This document shows, one piece after another, positions 43,210-55,800 of a stretch of DNA of 64,000 nucleotides. Every line of letters begins with the position of its first letter. Within the stretch, counting starts at the first letter, position 1. Location: positions 1 through 64,000 of the forward strand of contig WNNJ02001922.1 in the NCBI GenBank assembly GCA_012934845.2. Reading direction: 5' to 3'. Position numbers and translations under genes: made by a program. Under the pieces are notes generated by a model. It saw only the letters and a list, made by a program, of their open reading frames with translations, searched no databases and was not told where the DNA came from. Source of the stretch: Pomphorhynchus laevis (taxonomy: Eukaryota; Acanthocephala; Palaeacanthocephala; Echinorhynchida; Pomphorhynchidae).

Positions 43210-45335
43210 AGATTTCCATAATTAATGTAACAAAAAAAGCGAAATGAAGTAGAAGTTGATCAATATTCGTGGCAGTTAAACGTTGTCCCGCTATACAAGA
43301 GCTCTTAAATACCTTTAAAACAAAGGTTAGAAGATTGACGCTGGTCAACAAACGCAAGATCAAAATAATTATTAAACTAATGTGGATCCTCACCCGTCAA
43401 CCTAACATATCTCCTCCTCCTGTGGAAAAGGAGATACGCTCGCTCACTCCGTCTCTCCGTGATTCCTATCTTGCAATTCGTAGGTTTTATCTCCACATAC
43501 TACGTACCAAATGCAACTCCTTCTGGCACCATAAAATACACACTTCATTAAACTTTAAGTCTCTCTAACATACTTTTAACTCAATCCTTTCTCGCTCCTC
43601 TTCGTCTCGACACATTAATACCCATAATTATTCGTCATTTCTTCAGACCAAAGTATCCACGTTGCTCTCTCACAACCCCGTCTCTATTTCATCTCACTGT
43701 TACTCGCCTCGCCCATCTACCCGGAACTCTTTCATATTCTCCCTGTCTCACCTGCCGAAGTTTCATCTGTCTTCATGTTCTTACCCAACAGAACCTCACC
43801 TGCCAATTCCCTGCCTACCCCCATACTAAAATCCATATGCTCATCGATATCCCCTTTCCTCATAAACTTGTTTAACTCGTTCATCCACAGTCGTATCTTT
43901 CCATCATACTGGAAATCCGCCATCGTTCACCCCCTCCTTAAGAAACAATAGCCCGACCACTCACTTCCTTCTAGCTACCGCCCCATTTCACTCCACCCTA
44001 CTCTTTCCATGCTCTTAGAGCGACTTATCTTAATACAGATCAACGTTTATCTATCTTCATCTAATCTGTACCCTCCTTACCAATCCGCCTTCCGCTATAT
44101 TCACTATACAGAAATCGCACACATAAAAGTTTACAACGACCTACTCATTTCTCGTGACAAGGCTCTATAAAGTGTTCTCATCTCACTCGACCTCTCATCC
44201 GCCTTCGACATCGTCGACCACTCCATCCTCCTTTCTCGCCTTCGTTTTGATTACGTCTTTACTTCCTCCTCCGTAGCATGGCTTGCCTCATATCTATCCG
44301 ATCGTTCTTTTCGATTTTCTGCGGGGTCTGTTAAGGTTCAGTCATAGGACCCCTGCTTTTCTCTCTTCTACTTGGCGATCTCTCTCCGTTTATCATACCT
44401 TACACCTTAAACGTCATGCAATACGCCGATAACATCCTCATATATGCTCATGCACTCGCCCATCGCATACACAATATCGCCATTTCTGCCTCCAGCTGTC
44501 TTTCTTCCATCCACAAACGTATCTCCCATCTTCGTCACGTTCTAAATTCAGACAAGTCCAAAATAATTTAGATCTTCCCCCTTCAACCTAACATATCCCC
44601 TCCCCCTGTATCTTTGCATCATCAATCATCTCCGTAGTTCACAATATCACTTTCTTAGGATTCCATTTAGATGATCACCTTTACCTTAAACCCTTCGTCC
44701 GCGACAAGGTCCACTCGTCTAACTTAATTCTCTGTGACATCCCCCGTATCCGCCCCTTTTCGACTTCTGTTCATGTATGTATCTTCTTTCATCGCTTCTT
44801 TTCCCTAAAATCGATTGCTGCCTCAGCCTTTACGCCATTTCTATAAAATCCATCATCCTACCCCTACAACACATCATTAACTCCGCCGTTCGAGTGCTCC
44901 TACGTCTTCGTCGCTTTGACCACATATCCACATATCTTGCCCAACTCTCCTGGACTACCATCCACATCCGCATACAACTCCATCTTCTTCTCGTAACTTT
45001 CCGTCTCATCGCTGTCGGCTCGCCATCGTACATCGACCTCCCTTTCTTAGACGACACTCGTCCCACCTCTCTATCAATGCGTTCCCGTAATTCCCTCTTA
45101 CTCTACGTTCCCAATTATTCTAACAACTACGGTTTCCGATCCTTCATCGTCACCGCCCCACTCCCTTGGAATCACCTCCAACTCTACGTCCGCCGTGCTC
45201 CCTTTTCTATTACATTCAAATGCCTCTTCCGTACCCACTTCCTCGATACATGATTTAGATTTTTAATTTTGTTGTTGTGGTCATGTAAGCGTGCGCCGGC
45301 ACGCATTTGCCACGTAAAAATAAATCATTTTTTAA
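43210..45335 (+). mobile_element. 5'-truncated CR1/L2-type LINE
   Basis: Longest copy of the second LINE family. The linker before the RT starts with RCPAIQELLNTFKTKVRRLT, then PSLRDSYLAIRRFYLHILRT. RT motifs follow, with frame breaks: [73 protein letters not shown] and MQYADN (for the catalytic YADD). The C-terminal domain (44777-45253) is open: [53 protein letters not shown] and NHLQLYVRRAPF. The 3' end is gcacgcatttgccacgtaaa. Endonuclease and ORF1 are missing. The changed catalytic box and the stops show it is dead. It lies between UTP23 and CK1. Confidence 0.92.
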
Positions 45336-46575
45336 GATCAGTCGTAGGAAATCAAGTGAAAGAACAAATTTTGATCACTGTCAAATATACGCCGTATTTA
45401 TTTTTTAATGCAGTCCGATTCGGCTGATAATTTTATTACTTCAAAAATTAGAAAAATGCGAATATTTCGGGTAGATTGCAACACCTTCCTTCACGAATTT
45501 TTAAAACAAATTATCTTTGTACTCACCACGATGTGAAAGTGTCTAAATATTTGTTGTGCCAACCGATGTATACTACTAGGCGACCAATTAAGCTCCTAGA
45601 TTTAGCTTTTTCATGTGAGATTTGACAGAAGAACTAAAAGAAGTAACTCCGAACAACGAGACGGTACTTTAAGCACATGGTTATTTTGTCAAATATATTG
45701 TTTGAAGTTCAAGTTTGCTTCGCTCAATTGAAAGATTTACGATGACAACAATCTGGAGGTAAATCTGCCGAAATATAAAGTGAATCTAAATGTCGAAGAG
45801 GTGGTCCACCTTATCGCTTAGATAAGACATACGTTGGGACAACGTATGTGCGCATTTTGTGGAGAAAAATCTTCCTCTTTAGATCATGCGTTTAAATGTA
45901 AACTTCTTTCAAAACTGAGCCTCCGAGAGATAAATCGCTTCTCGGTTCGCACATGTCATGAACAGAAATGCCAAGATTTTTTAGTTACACCAGAAAATCT
46001 TTTTCTTAAGACATTTTAAATTTGCCTTTATAATATTTGCTCTTTTAAATGCCTTAAAGCCGAAAAGCATTTTTGGGTTCAGTAAAGTATTCATTATTAC
46101 GTATTATATATTTTTAGTGTGGAATTAATTACATAATTATATGATTACTATATTATGTCGATATTGAACATAACTGGATTTGCAAGTCGAGATTTAATAA
46201 GACGAATTTGATTTAATCATATGATACAATTATACAAGCTTTCGACAGTTACATCCTCTTAAATCAAATAGTAGTAACACATCTAGCACATTTCTTTCAA
46301 CACAGCTCTCATCATATATAATAAACACGAAAGAATCCAAAACTTCCATTATGTTCTTAGTGAGTTTCATAGTTGCTGGATTCTTTCGTGTTTCTTGTAT
46401 ACACAGATAGAGTTGCGTTATCGTTGCAAACTTGGAACATAACAGTCGCAAGTTTGCCTGATTATAACAAAGCTTTTTCTTTTGTCTATAATTCCGCCAA
46501 CGCGAGAAATATGTAATTTTATAATGCTGAGATTTAATCAAGTGTTCAAATACATTTTAGAATTGAAGATTCAAA
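45336..46575 (+). repeat. Unit C of the unnamed repeat, inverted relative to A
   Basis: Reverse complement of unit A (31723-32856) starting directly at the LINE end. The frame at 45834-46019 is identical to that of A: RMCAFCGEKSSSLDHAFKCK, then LSKLSLREINRF. C has an extra segment at about 45495-45635. It also carries the hairpin repeat (46323-46393). It lies between the LINE and the 3' end of CK1. Confidence 0.8.
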
Positions 46576-46834
46576 AATTTCAATTTGTAGGTTAGCATAA
46601 TACGGCTTAGATCAGTTATTGATATCAAACACATAAGGACTGCAAGGTTCCCCACACAATAGGAAATATTTTCTAAATTTAAAATTGTAGAGAAAATCAA
46701 AATATGAGAATTATTTTTATCTCAATAAAGTAATAAACTAATGTTGACAATGACAAAAATGTATAATGAAATAAGATCAGATAAAAATTAAAAAATACTC
46801 CACTCTATAATGAAATAAGTAGAGGAACCACTCT

Positions 46835-46840
46835 TTTATT
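46835..46840 (-). terminator. Polyadenylation signal of CK1 alpha
   Basis: AATAAA on the minus strand, 33 bases downstream of the CK1 stop codon, the only canonical signal close by. Confidence 0.6.
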
Positions 46841-46873
46841 GCCATGTCGGAAACAGAATGATATAAAAACGTT

Positions 46874-49800
46874 TTATCGATTGTATATATCAGCATCGTA
46901 ACCATTATCGTTGTCTACGTCATGATCAGAGTGATCGTAAGGCCACGAACGTTCACTTTCACCTGAAATCTTAGCACCGTAGCCACCACGTTTTGCATCC
47001 TGTGGTTTTTTAGTAATCTGAGCAGTGGCGGGTGGTGAAATAAAAGATTCATGATTAAGTGACTTCATTACGTTGGACTGTTGCTGTTGATGATGTGGTG
47101 ACGTTGGAGATATAAATTTTTTCTTAGCGATTGCTGCTGATGTACTTGCACCTGATATCATCTCATTATCACTGCCTGAATTTTCACGATGATTCTGGAT
47201 GTGATGCTTAGCATTCACATCCTTTTTCAAGTTATCGCTGTGATCGCCGGCAGTTTGTATATTTCCGGATTCCCTAGGTTTCTTATTGTAATACATGTTT
47301 GTAGAAACAGGGGTAAATTGATCCTTTTCGATAAATATTTTGTTAGGTGATGTGCTTGTATTGTTAACCTCTCTTGAGTCGTCGTTCGCTGCTGCCGTGC
47401 CGCCAATGTGATCCAGATTTGAATGAGATATACTCTGTGAATTAGCGGAGCGTTGTTTCAACATTGTCCAATCGTAAGTGTAATCATAAAAGTAGTTCAT
47501 TGTTCTAAATAGAATTCTGAACAGTTGCCTTAAATACATGTAATCAGGACCTTCTTCGAAACGAAGTCCTCGGGAGTAGTTCAGATACATTGCAAATTCA
47601 GCTGGTACACCCTAAATAAGAATATGTTTGTTTAAACTATTAAACAATATTATCGTACTATCGGAAAAAGTATCTGCCATTCTAGACATAAAATATATTT
47701 AAAATACATTAAAGCCATAAAATATATTTAAAATACATTAAAGCCATAAAATTTTACATTTTTGTAAATTATTTCATTTTTCTACACAATAAAAATTATT
47801 TCATTTTTTCGAATAATATGCAGAAAAATGTAATAATAATATGTAAAATAATTTTAATAATAAATTAATTAAACAATTAATAAATTTATTAATTTATTAC
47901 GATATTGACGAGCAAGCATTAATAAATTACTATTAAATATTAAATAGTTATTATTTCATTATTATTACAGTCAAGTAGCGAATCAGCATCTTCAAATTTA
48001 TAAGCTTTTCATATTCGTACGTTAGCCACTGTTTTACGCAAGAAAATAACTCGTACATTTCTTGCTAGATCTAAGTTAGAAAACAGCACGTTACATCTCG
48101 AAATTATGATTACAATAAACAAATTCGATGTTCATCTAATGCCATTTTTCGCAATCTTCAAAGTTCAGACGACGATTTTTCTTCGACTGGTGATATATTT
48201 GAGTCAATAGGTTAATTGTTAATCCAAGTTGTCAACTCATAGTACACCAACTGCCTGATAAGATATCAGATATTCCACCTTTTATTTTAGTTTCCACTAA
48301 TGAATTCATCTTTAACTCGTATTTTAACTAGCGCTCACCGCTTAAATAGGATTGATCGTTTTAAAATTGTTTATCCCAATTAATCTCCACCAGAAAGCGA
48401 AGCATGCAAAATGTTGCGCAACTTAGAGAGAAACGACCTTCAACTCCAAAAAATCCCTATGTGATTATGGGTTGCAGAATTGTTCGACGATAATCTACTT
48501 TTAATTCAACGAATTCCAAAACCGTTTTCATGATATATCCTCCTTCCTCATATGAACATTAAATCCTGTCCCCATTATATCTCTGATTCAGTTCCAACGA
48601 ATTCTGTTAGAATTCAGTTATTTAATGTAAAGGACTCAAAATGTCAATTCGTAATATTAGTAGTTGAAGATTTCAAGGATCAGTTTTCTATTATTGGCAT
48701 TGTCATTCTTCATTAAATTTAGCTTTTTAAAAATTCGGTTATTTTTTTCATTTTGTTTAGATAGTTTCAAAGGAACGAAGAAAAATTTCCTTTTATTTGA
48801 AAGTACAATATTTCGATATCTCTTGTTATCATAAGGATAAATTTTTTTAATTACAAATTTAATCCTGATGATGATAGCAAGGTCTATCGACATATTGGAC
48901 CTAAAAAAGGATTTATTTTAACGTGGCAAATGCGTGCCAGCACACGCTTACATGACCACAACAAAACAAGACTGCGAATCAGGTGTCGAGAAGGTGTGAA
49001 CGGAGGAGGTGTTTGAATGTGATAAAGGAGGGAGCGCGGCGGACGTCGAGTGGGAGTTGATTCCAGGCGAGTGAGGCGGCGACGAGGAAGGATCGAATAC
49101 CGTAGTTGTTGGAGTAATTAGGAATGTGGAGTAAGAGGGTATGACAGGAACGAAGCGATAGCGAGGTGGGGCGAGTATCGTCTAAGAAAGGAAGGTTGAT
49201 GAACGATGGGGAGCCGACAGCGATGAGACGAAAAGTAACGAGAAGAAGGCGGAGTTTGATGCGGATGTGGATGGTGGGCCAGGAGAGTTGGGCAAAATAT
49301 GTGGATGTGTGGTCGAAGCGACGGAGACGAAAGAGCACTCGAACGGCGGTGTTGATTATTCGTTGTATGGGTAGGATGATTTTTTCATATTTTTGCTTTT
49401 TAGTTATTGCACGCAGTCCCTGCCAAGGTAAAACGCCTCTATTGAAATACATCATCACGTACGCAAGTGATTCTAGGTCGTCACGACGACCTAGAATAAA
49501 TAAAGGGTAATTTTAAATAAAGGGTAACTTTTCTTCTTCGTTTCAGTGATAGATATCAGCTAGTATACTTGGGTTGCTGTGTACATGAGTCATTATGTCA
49601 CTTCCTTCATGAATTTCATTAAGATCGCAAACAAGGTTCATAAAACGCCTTCGTGCTTTCTGTTAACATAAGGATTGAATGATTATATATTAATTTTACT
49701 ATATACGAATTCATATATTACTTGAATACGTAATAAAACGTGATAACGTTTTAAAACAAATTAAAACATAATTTCCTAGACGTATTTTAGATTTTGGTGG

Positions 49801-52800
49801 CTTTTATCTCCACGTATTTTAGATTCCGCTTGCTTTTATGTATTCTCACCTATTTATGAAATTCAATGAAACCATAAGGAGGAAAATTCGAACTGGCACA
49901 TGTATGGGTCGTTGTAATTTGTTTTTAAGACGAATGTCCAAAGACAATGAAGGAAATAAACTTTCTAACATTATTATAAATAGATATTATAGATATTGAA
50001 TGAAAATTTGTTAGGAAACTGGAAAGCAATCAAGATTTCATCGTTCCAGATAATAACAGAAAATTTTGAAACATCGGTAAACCTGTTTTGAAGAATTTCA
50101 TTTGTTTTTTAACTAAATATCTTAAACTAGTAATCATATCGAAATACTAGACTGTAACAAGTAAATAACGGAGTAATTTGACTTTAATCAATAATTTTAA
50201 CTGTTATCTTTTAAAAATGTTCAAATTAATAGCTCTAGCTGATTTGCATTTCTTAAGATTCTTAGAGGATAAAAATTTAAATATAGATAAGAATCTTATA
50301 TTCTTAATTCAATTATGGATTACATGTCATCTGGAAGAACTGTTATCAGGTTTTAGCTCCTATTCCTTGACACAGCATAGCAATGTGTCCAAATACATGT
50401 GAATAGTACATTCTTAAAAATGCTTACTTTACAAAGAGTTTCTACCGTTGTGCTCATCTTTTTCTCACTAATTTTTTCATATTTTTGCTTTTTAGTTATT
50501 GCACGCAGTCCCTGCCAAGGTAAAACGCCTCTATTGAAATACATCATAACGTACGCAAGTGATTCTAGGTCGTCACGACGACTAAATAATATAAATTAAC
50601 ATTGAATAAAATAAAAATTTGAAAGTAAACAAAACATCGAAAATTGTTATCAAACAGTCATTATTTTAAAATTAAAGTCATTACATAAAATTTATAAAAT
50701 ATCCATTAAATCTGTGTTTCTTTTTATTTGCATTATTTTTTAAAATGAACCAAAATATCCTTTATTAGAAACAAAAGGATTTTCGTAATATTTCAGCGTC
50801 TTCAATAATAAACTCCTGAAATATGAGACTATGCATTAATATATCTAATGCATAATATTTATTATTTTTTCATAATTTTTTCTGTATATTTACATAAAGG
50901 GTAAATTTACGCCTTCAGAATTAATATTATTGAATGATGATATAAAGCCCATTGGGCTTTATATCATCATCTGTATTTGGCTTTATATCTTTATCTTTAT
51001 TTGGCTTTATAAAGCCAAATGTGCTTTATAAAGCCCATTGAAACTAGTTTTTATTAACGAGGGATAACAACCACTCGATATCTAGAAAAATTTGTTTTGA
51101 AAGCTGTAGATTAAAACTGTGGAACCGGATTGGATGTCCAAAATGATTATATTTTATATACATTCTAATTTATGTAGTTTTATTGTTTTCGATTTTTCTT
51201 GTCAATGTTCTTGTCTATTCTTGTATTTTTAAATGTATATTATTGGATATATATTTGGTGTTATTATCATGAAAATAAAACTTTACTTGACTTTCAATAA
51301 GTCAAATTATATAAATCACAATTTAGCAATTAGCGTAAACTTTTGTGTTGACAGCTTTCTTGATTAGCTATCCGCCGTGAACTATCGAACAAACATAAAA
51401 CCTATTACGATCAATTAGACAGTCATTGTGTAAATCTCAAACAATGGCATTTAACACGTCTATCAAATTTTACATTTTCTAAATATACGAAGGCAATTAT
51501 CACACAAAAAAACTTTCATATCCACGCCAGAAAGGCACTGACACAATTTATTTTTGATATTTAGGTGGCACTCAAGTCCACCATTTAAAATGACTTAATC
51601 CCAAAATAATAAGCAATACATAACCACAATATAAACTGCAATTGGCATGTAATATTTTATATTAAATATATTTTTTATTTTGAAATAAAATAACGACTGA
51701 TGCAATAGTTGACGAATCATACCTTTGTTCAATACCGAGATGAGCGTTAATACTAGCGTATCTAGCTGTTCCTGTTAGATTTTTATTCTCTCTGTATTCG
51801 ATATGTTGATTCGTTCCAGGCAATTTATATCGTTTAGCCAATCCAAAATCAATCATATACACCTAAGAGCGCTCTTAAATGTGTTACTGTCAATAACAAT
51901 ATATATATTTTCAATCAAAATCACACGAAATCAAGTAATGAAAATAAAGTAATGACCAAAAATGAGTTCAATATCAAATCTGAGAATACTGTGAGTTGTG
52001 CTTATAAATGTCGTTAGCCTGGATATAATTTGAGGCTTACGAAATTTAATAACGATTTCTCCAGATAAAGGATTTATACATCTCGTTTAGTAACAAACAG
52101 ATTTCAAAAAAATCAAATTTAAAACTTGTAAAATATCATTTTGAATAACATCTTAAATTAAATTAATAGAAATAAGTACAACGACCACGGATGTAAAATA
52201 AAAATAATATTCATTTCAAACTTTTAAAGTTTTCATGTTCACGGGTTATAAATCATTGTAATTCAATGATTCATTGTAATTCTACTATCAAGTAAAAATT
52301 ACATATTGCATTCGTTAGTCTACTTCATTTTAAAATTTAATGGATGCATCATTCGTGAGAAAATGTGAAGCTGTCAAGTGATAAATATTTTAATTTATTT
52401 AATCATTTCCGTTTTACAAATCATGGAATAGCGCTATTCTCTGTTAATTAAATTTATATGATAGTATCCGATGACGGGTCCACCAGACCCCAATTTTGGC
52501 AACAGAAATTCAAGTAGCTTGTCACAACATAAGTGCTTCGTCACTCAAATGTAGACAAATAAATCTCTTGAATTCTTTCTCGTTATGCTTATAAATGCTC
52601 ACTAAATCTGAGCCATCACATTTTAGTAACTAGCCACAACAGATGAGTTTGCTCTAAAAATGAAACAATCTCGAAATATAGCTGTTCTGTTGATTTAGGG
52701 ACAAAGATAGCACGGTAAGTGGATTCCAGTTTTTTGAAGCCTGAGTAGTGGATGTATCATTCGTGAGATCCTGGAATGGCGTCTTTCGCTTATAATAAGA

Positions 52801-55800
52801 TTATTTAACTCCGGATATATAATGTCCAGAATTATCTAGCGCATACATATTTAACTTGATTAAATAAGAATAAATTATTTATTTGAATGTACTTCAAGTT
52901 TTATTTGGGTTCACAATTCAAATGGGACATCGCATAAAATTCAAAAGGACAAATTATGTATCATGATAACGCTTTAATCTTATTTTTTAATCAAGTAAAC
53001 GAATTTTTATTTTCAAGAATCCGCTTTACTGACAAGCTGTTTTTGAAATGTGGATTTGATACCAGTGGTTGACTGATGATGACTTGGTAAATAAATGTAA
53101 ATTTATTAGTCTGATACGACAAATTCATATACAACAGAAAAGATATTATGATTATTGCAAATGTTGGCCAGTTACTAAAAAATATGATCAAAATTTTATA
53201 AGTAACAATTGCGGACATTAAGGGTTCATTTCTGTTTAGGATGAACCGTACTTTAGCATCTAATAACCAGGGTCTGACAAAACTTTTTATTCTGCAATCT
53301 GCGAATCTGCATTATGATTGGTCTAACGAGAAAAAGTAATAGTTGCCTCAGTAAGCAATTAAATTTAAAAGTTTTAAGATTCTTTAAAAATAATATTAGA
53401 ATTAAAATAATACTAGATTTAAAATAATAATAGATTTATTAGAATTTGATGAACGTAAATAACTTACTCTGTTACAGTGCCTACCGATCCCCATAAGAAA
53501 ATTATCTGGTTTGATATCCCTGTGGATAAATCCTTTTTGATGAAGGAATTCAATACGCGTAATCATCTAAATAGACAAAATTACAATCAGTTAAAACACT
53601 TGAACCAAAGATCTTAAAATACTTATTATTTTAATAGTACACACTAAACCCGTAATCTCCTCCCGTTTTCGATTGAATAGTTTTTATGCAACGGAGAAGA
53701 AAAAAAATACTTTATTTAAAAAATATAACATTTCGATAGCGCCTGCTATCATTAGAATTAATTTTAATCATGATGATAGCAGGAGCTATTGAAATACTGT
53801 ATTTTTTAAGTAAAGGAAAATAGTTTCTTCTTCTACCATTAAAACTATCTATGTATTATTTTTATAATGCAATAATGCCTTACTAATCGCATACCAAATA
53901 TGTCGAACATATTATCTAGCTGTCATTAGCTAGCTGACAAGTCAGCATTAAATAATAAATTTGTATATAGATAAATGTAAGTTCAGGTTATTAAATTATA
54001 ATTATATTTATGAAAAATCAATAAACTACAAACTATTGTATCGTTTGATTATATGAAAACTAATTTCGTCGCTAAAGTATCATATTCTCAATGTAACAAA
54101 AATATACAAAGATCTTTTGAGAGAGTCAATTGATGCATTATTTGCATATATTAATCAATCGAGCATTGTGCAAAAACAAGCTCAACAATCAAACAACAAA
54201 AAGGGGAATGTGGAAAATAGACATAACCACGTATGTTTAATAAATTGCAAGTGCGTAATTTGCAAATAATAAGTGTATAAAGCAATAAAGACAATTATTT
54301 GTTCTTATACAAAATCAATTATTCGTTCTTAATCAATAATTCGATAAATTAAAAATCAATTATTCGTTCTTATACATAGAAAGAAGCTGTAAATCAGATC
54401 CGTGTCTACGTATTTTGTTCTTTAATCTTAAAATTTTAATCTTAAAATGACATAATAAATAAAAGAATACGACGACAATTGGAATAAAATATATTTACAT
54501 GAGTTTTCATGTAAATTTATAATTTAGATTTCAATTTAGTATATAAAATTTTATATAATTAATCAATTAATTTATTATACGAACTTTTTTATATGGTGAA
54601 TGCAGTTTTCTTATTCAGTTGAATTTAATCTAGTTTACGATTGATCTGAGTTACGCATTTAATATAATGTTATATTGAATGTTATGTTATCAAGCTAAAA
54701 TTTAAAATTGAAATTAAAGAAATGTCATTTTTATGAATTTACTTATAAATATCAGACTTTGTATCAGAATAAGAATTAGAGGTTATCAGGAGGAACATGC
54801 TATGCTTTCAGGTTTTGGCTTTTATTCCTCGACCCAACATAGCAGCGAGGCCAAATACGTGTTAAGAACGTATTTCTTCTGATTAAATTTGATTATATAG
54901 TATCTTATTCTAATACAAAGTATATTATTTATTATCTAGAAACATTTTTTCGCTTAAGAGTTTAAAACTATTTTTAATAATATTTTGTTGATTTAAATAT
55001 TGCAAATTTTATATTTTATTAATATTATAATGATTTATACTTCTCCAACATTCATCAAACTTGCTTGAAAGTTAGCAGAAAATTTGGTTGATTTAGTAAT
55101 CAACGATGAATGATGGTATTTTTAAAGTAACCTAGTTTAAAACATGCATCTATTAAATTATTTAAATGATTTTTAAGAAAGCCAATATCATTACATATTG
55201 TTGCAATTCTTAAAATTTCATTATTTAATGTATTATATTTTATATTATATGGTATGCATGAATGCTCTTGTAAATTTAAATATGTCATCTTTACGATATA
55301 AATTAATATTAGTTTTAGTTAATGTTTCTTGTAAATTTAAATATGTCATCTTTACGATATAATATTAATAGTAGTTTTAGTTAATGTTAATTTAATGTTC
55401 ATATCTAGATATACACCTTCTTTATCATTAATATTGGTTTTGTTAAGAATAAGGCTTTCTGGATAAATGTGCTCACTTATAGAATAAAAATTAGTTAAAT
55501 ACATATGTGTATTTTATATTTCAAAACATATTTTATATTTTTTAAACTGTTATGAACAAATTCATATTCTATAAAGCTTAAAAACAAGTCAGCTATAATT
55601 GGGCTACTATTACCACCCATTGGAACACCTTTTACTTGTCTAAATATAGATGTCCCTACTTTTAAATAATTTTGATTTATCAAAATATTTAAGGATTCTA
55701 TTAATTCAATTTTATCCATATATTTATATTTATTTGATGGTTTAATTTTTGTTAGATAGGCGTTATAATTATTATAACATATATATGTATATCTTTTTCC

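Noticed and set aside
44830-45066. Arg-rich minus-strand frame (and similar ones at 32874-33062 and 49166-49510)
   Set aside because: Antisense shadows of the conserved LINE C-terminal domain; they recur wherever the LINE does.
49380-49491. Functional mutually exclusive copy of CK1 exon 6
   Set aside because: The copy lacks the end of the exon and its donor site, and splicing from exon 5 to the new AG would be out of frame.
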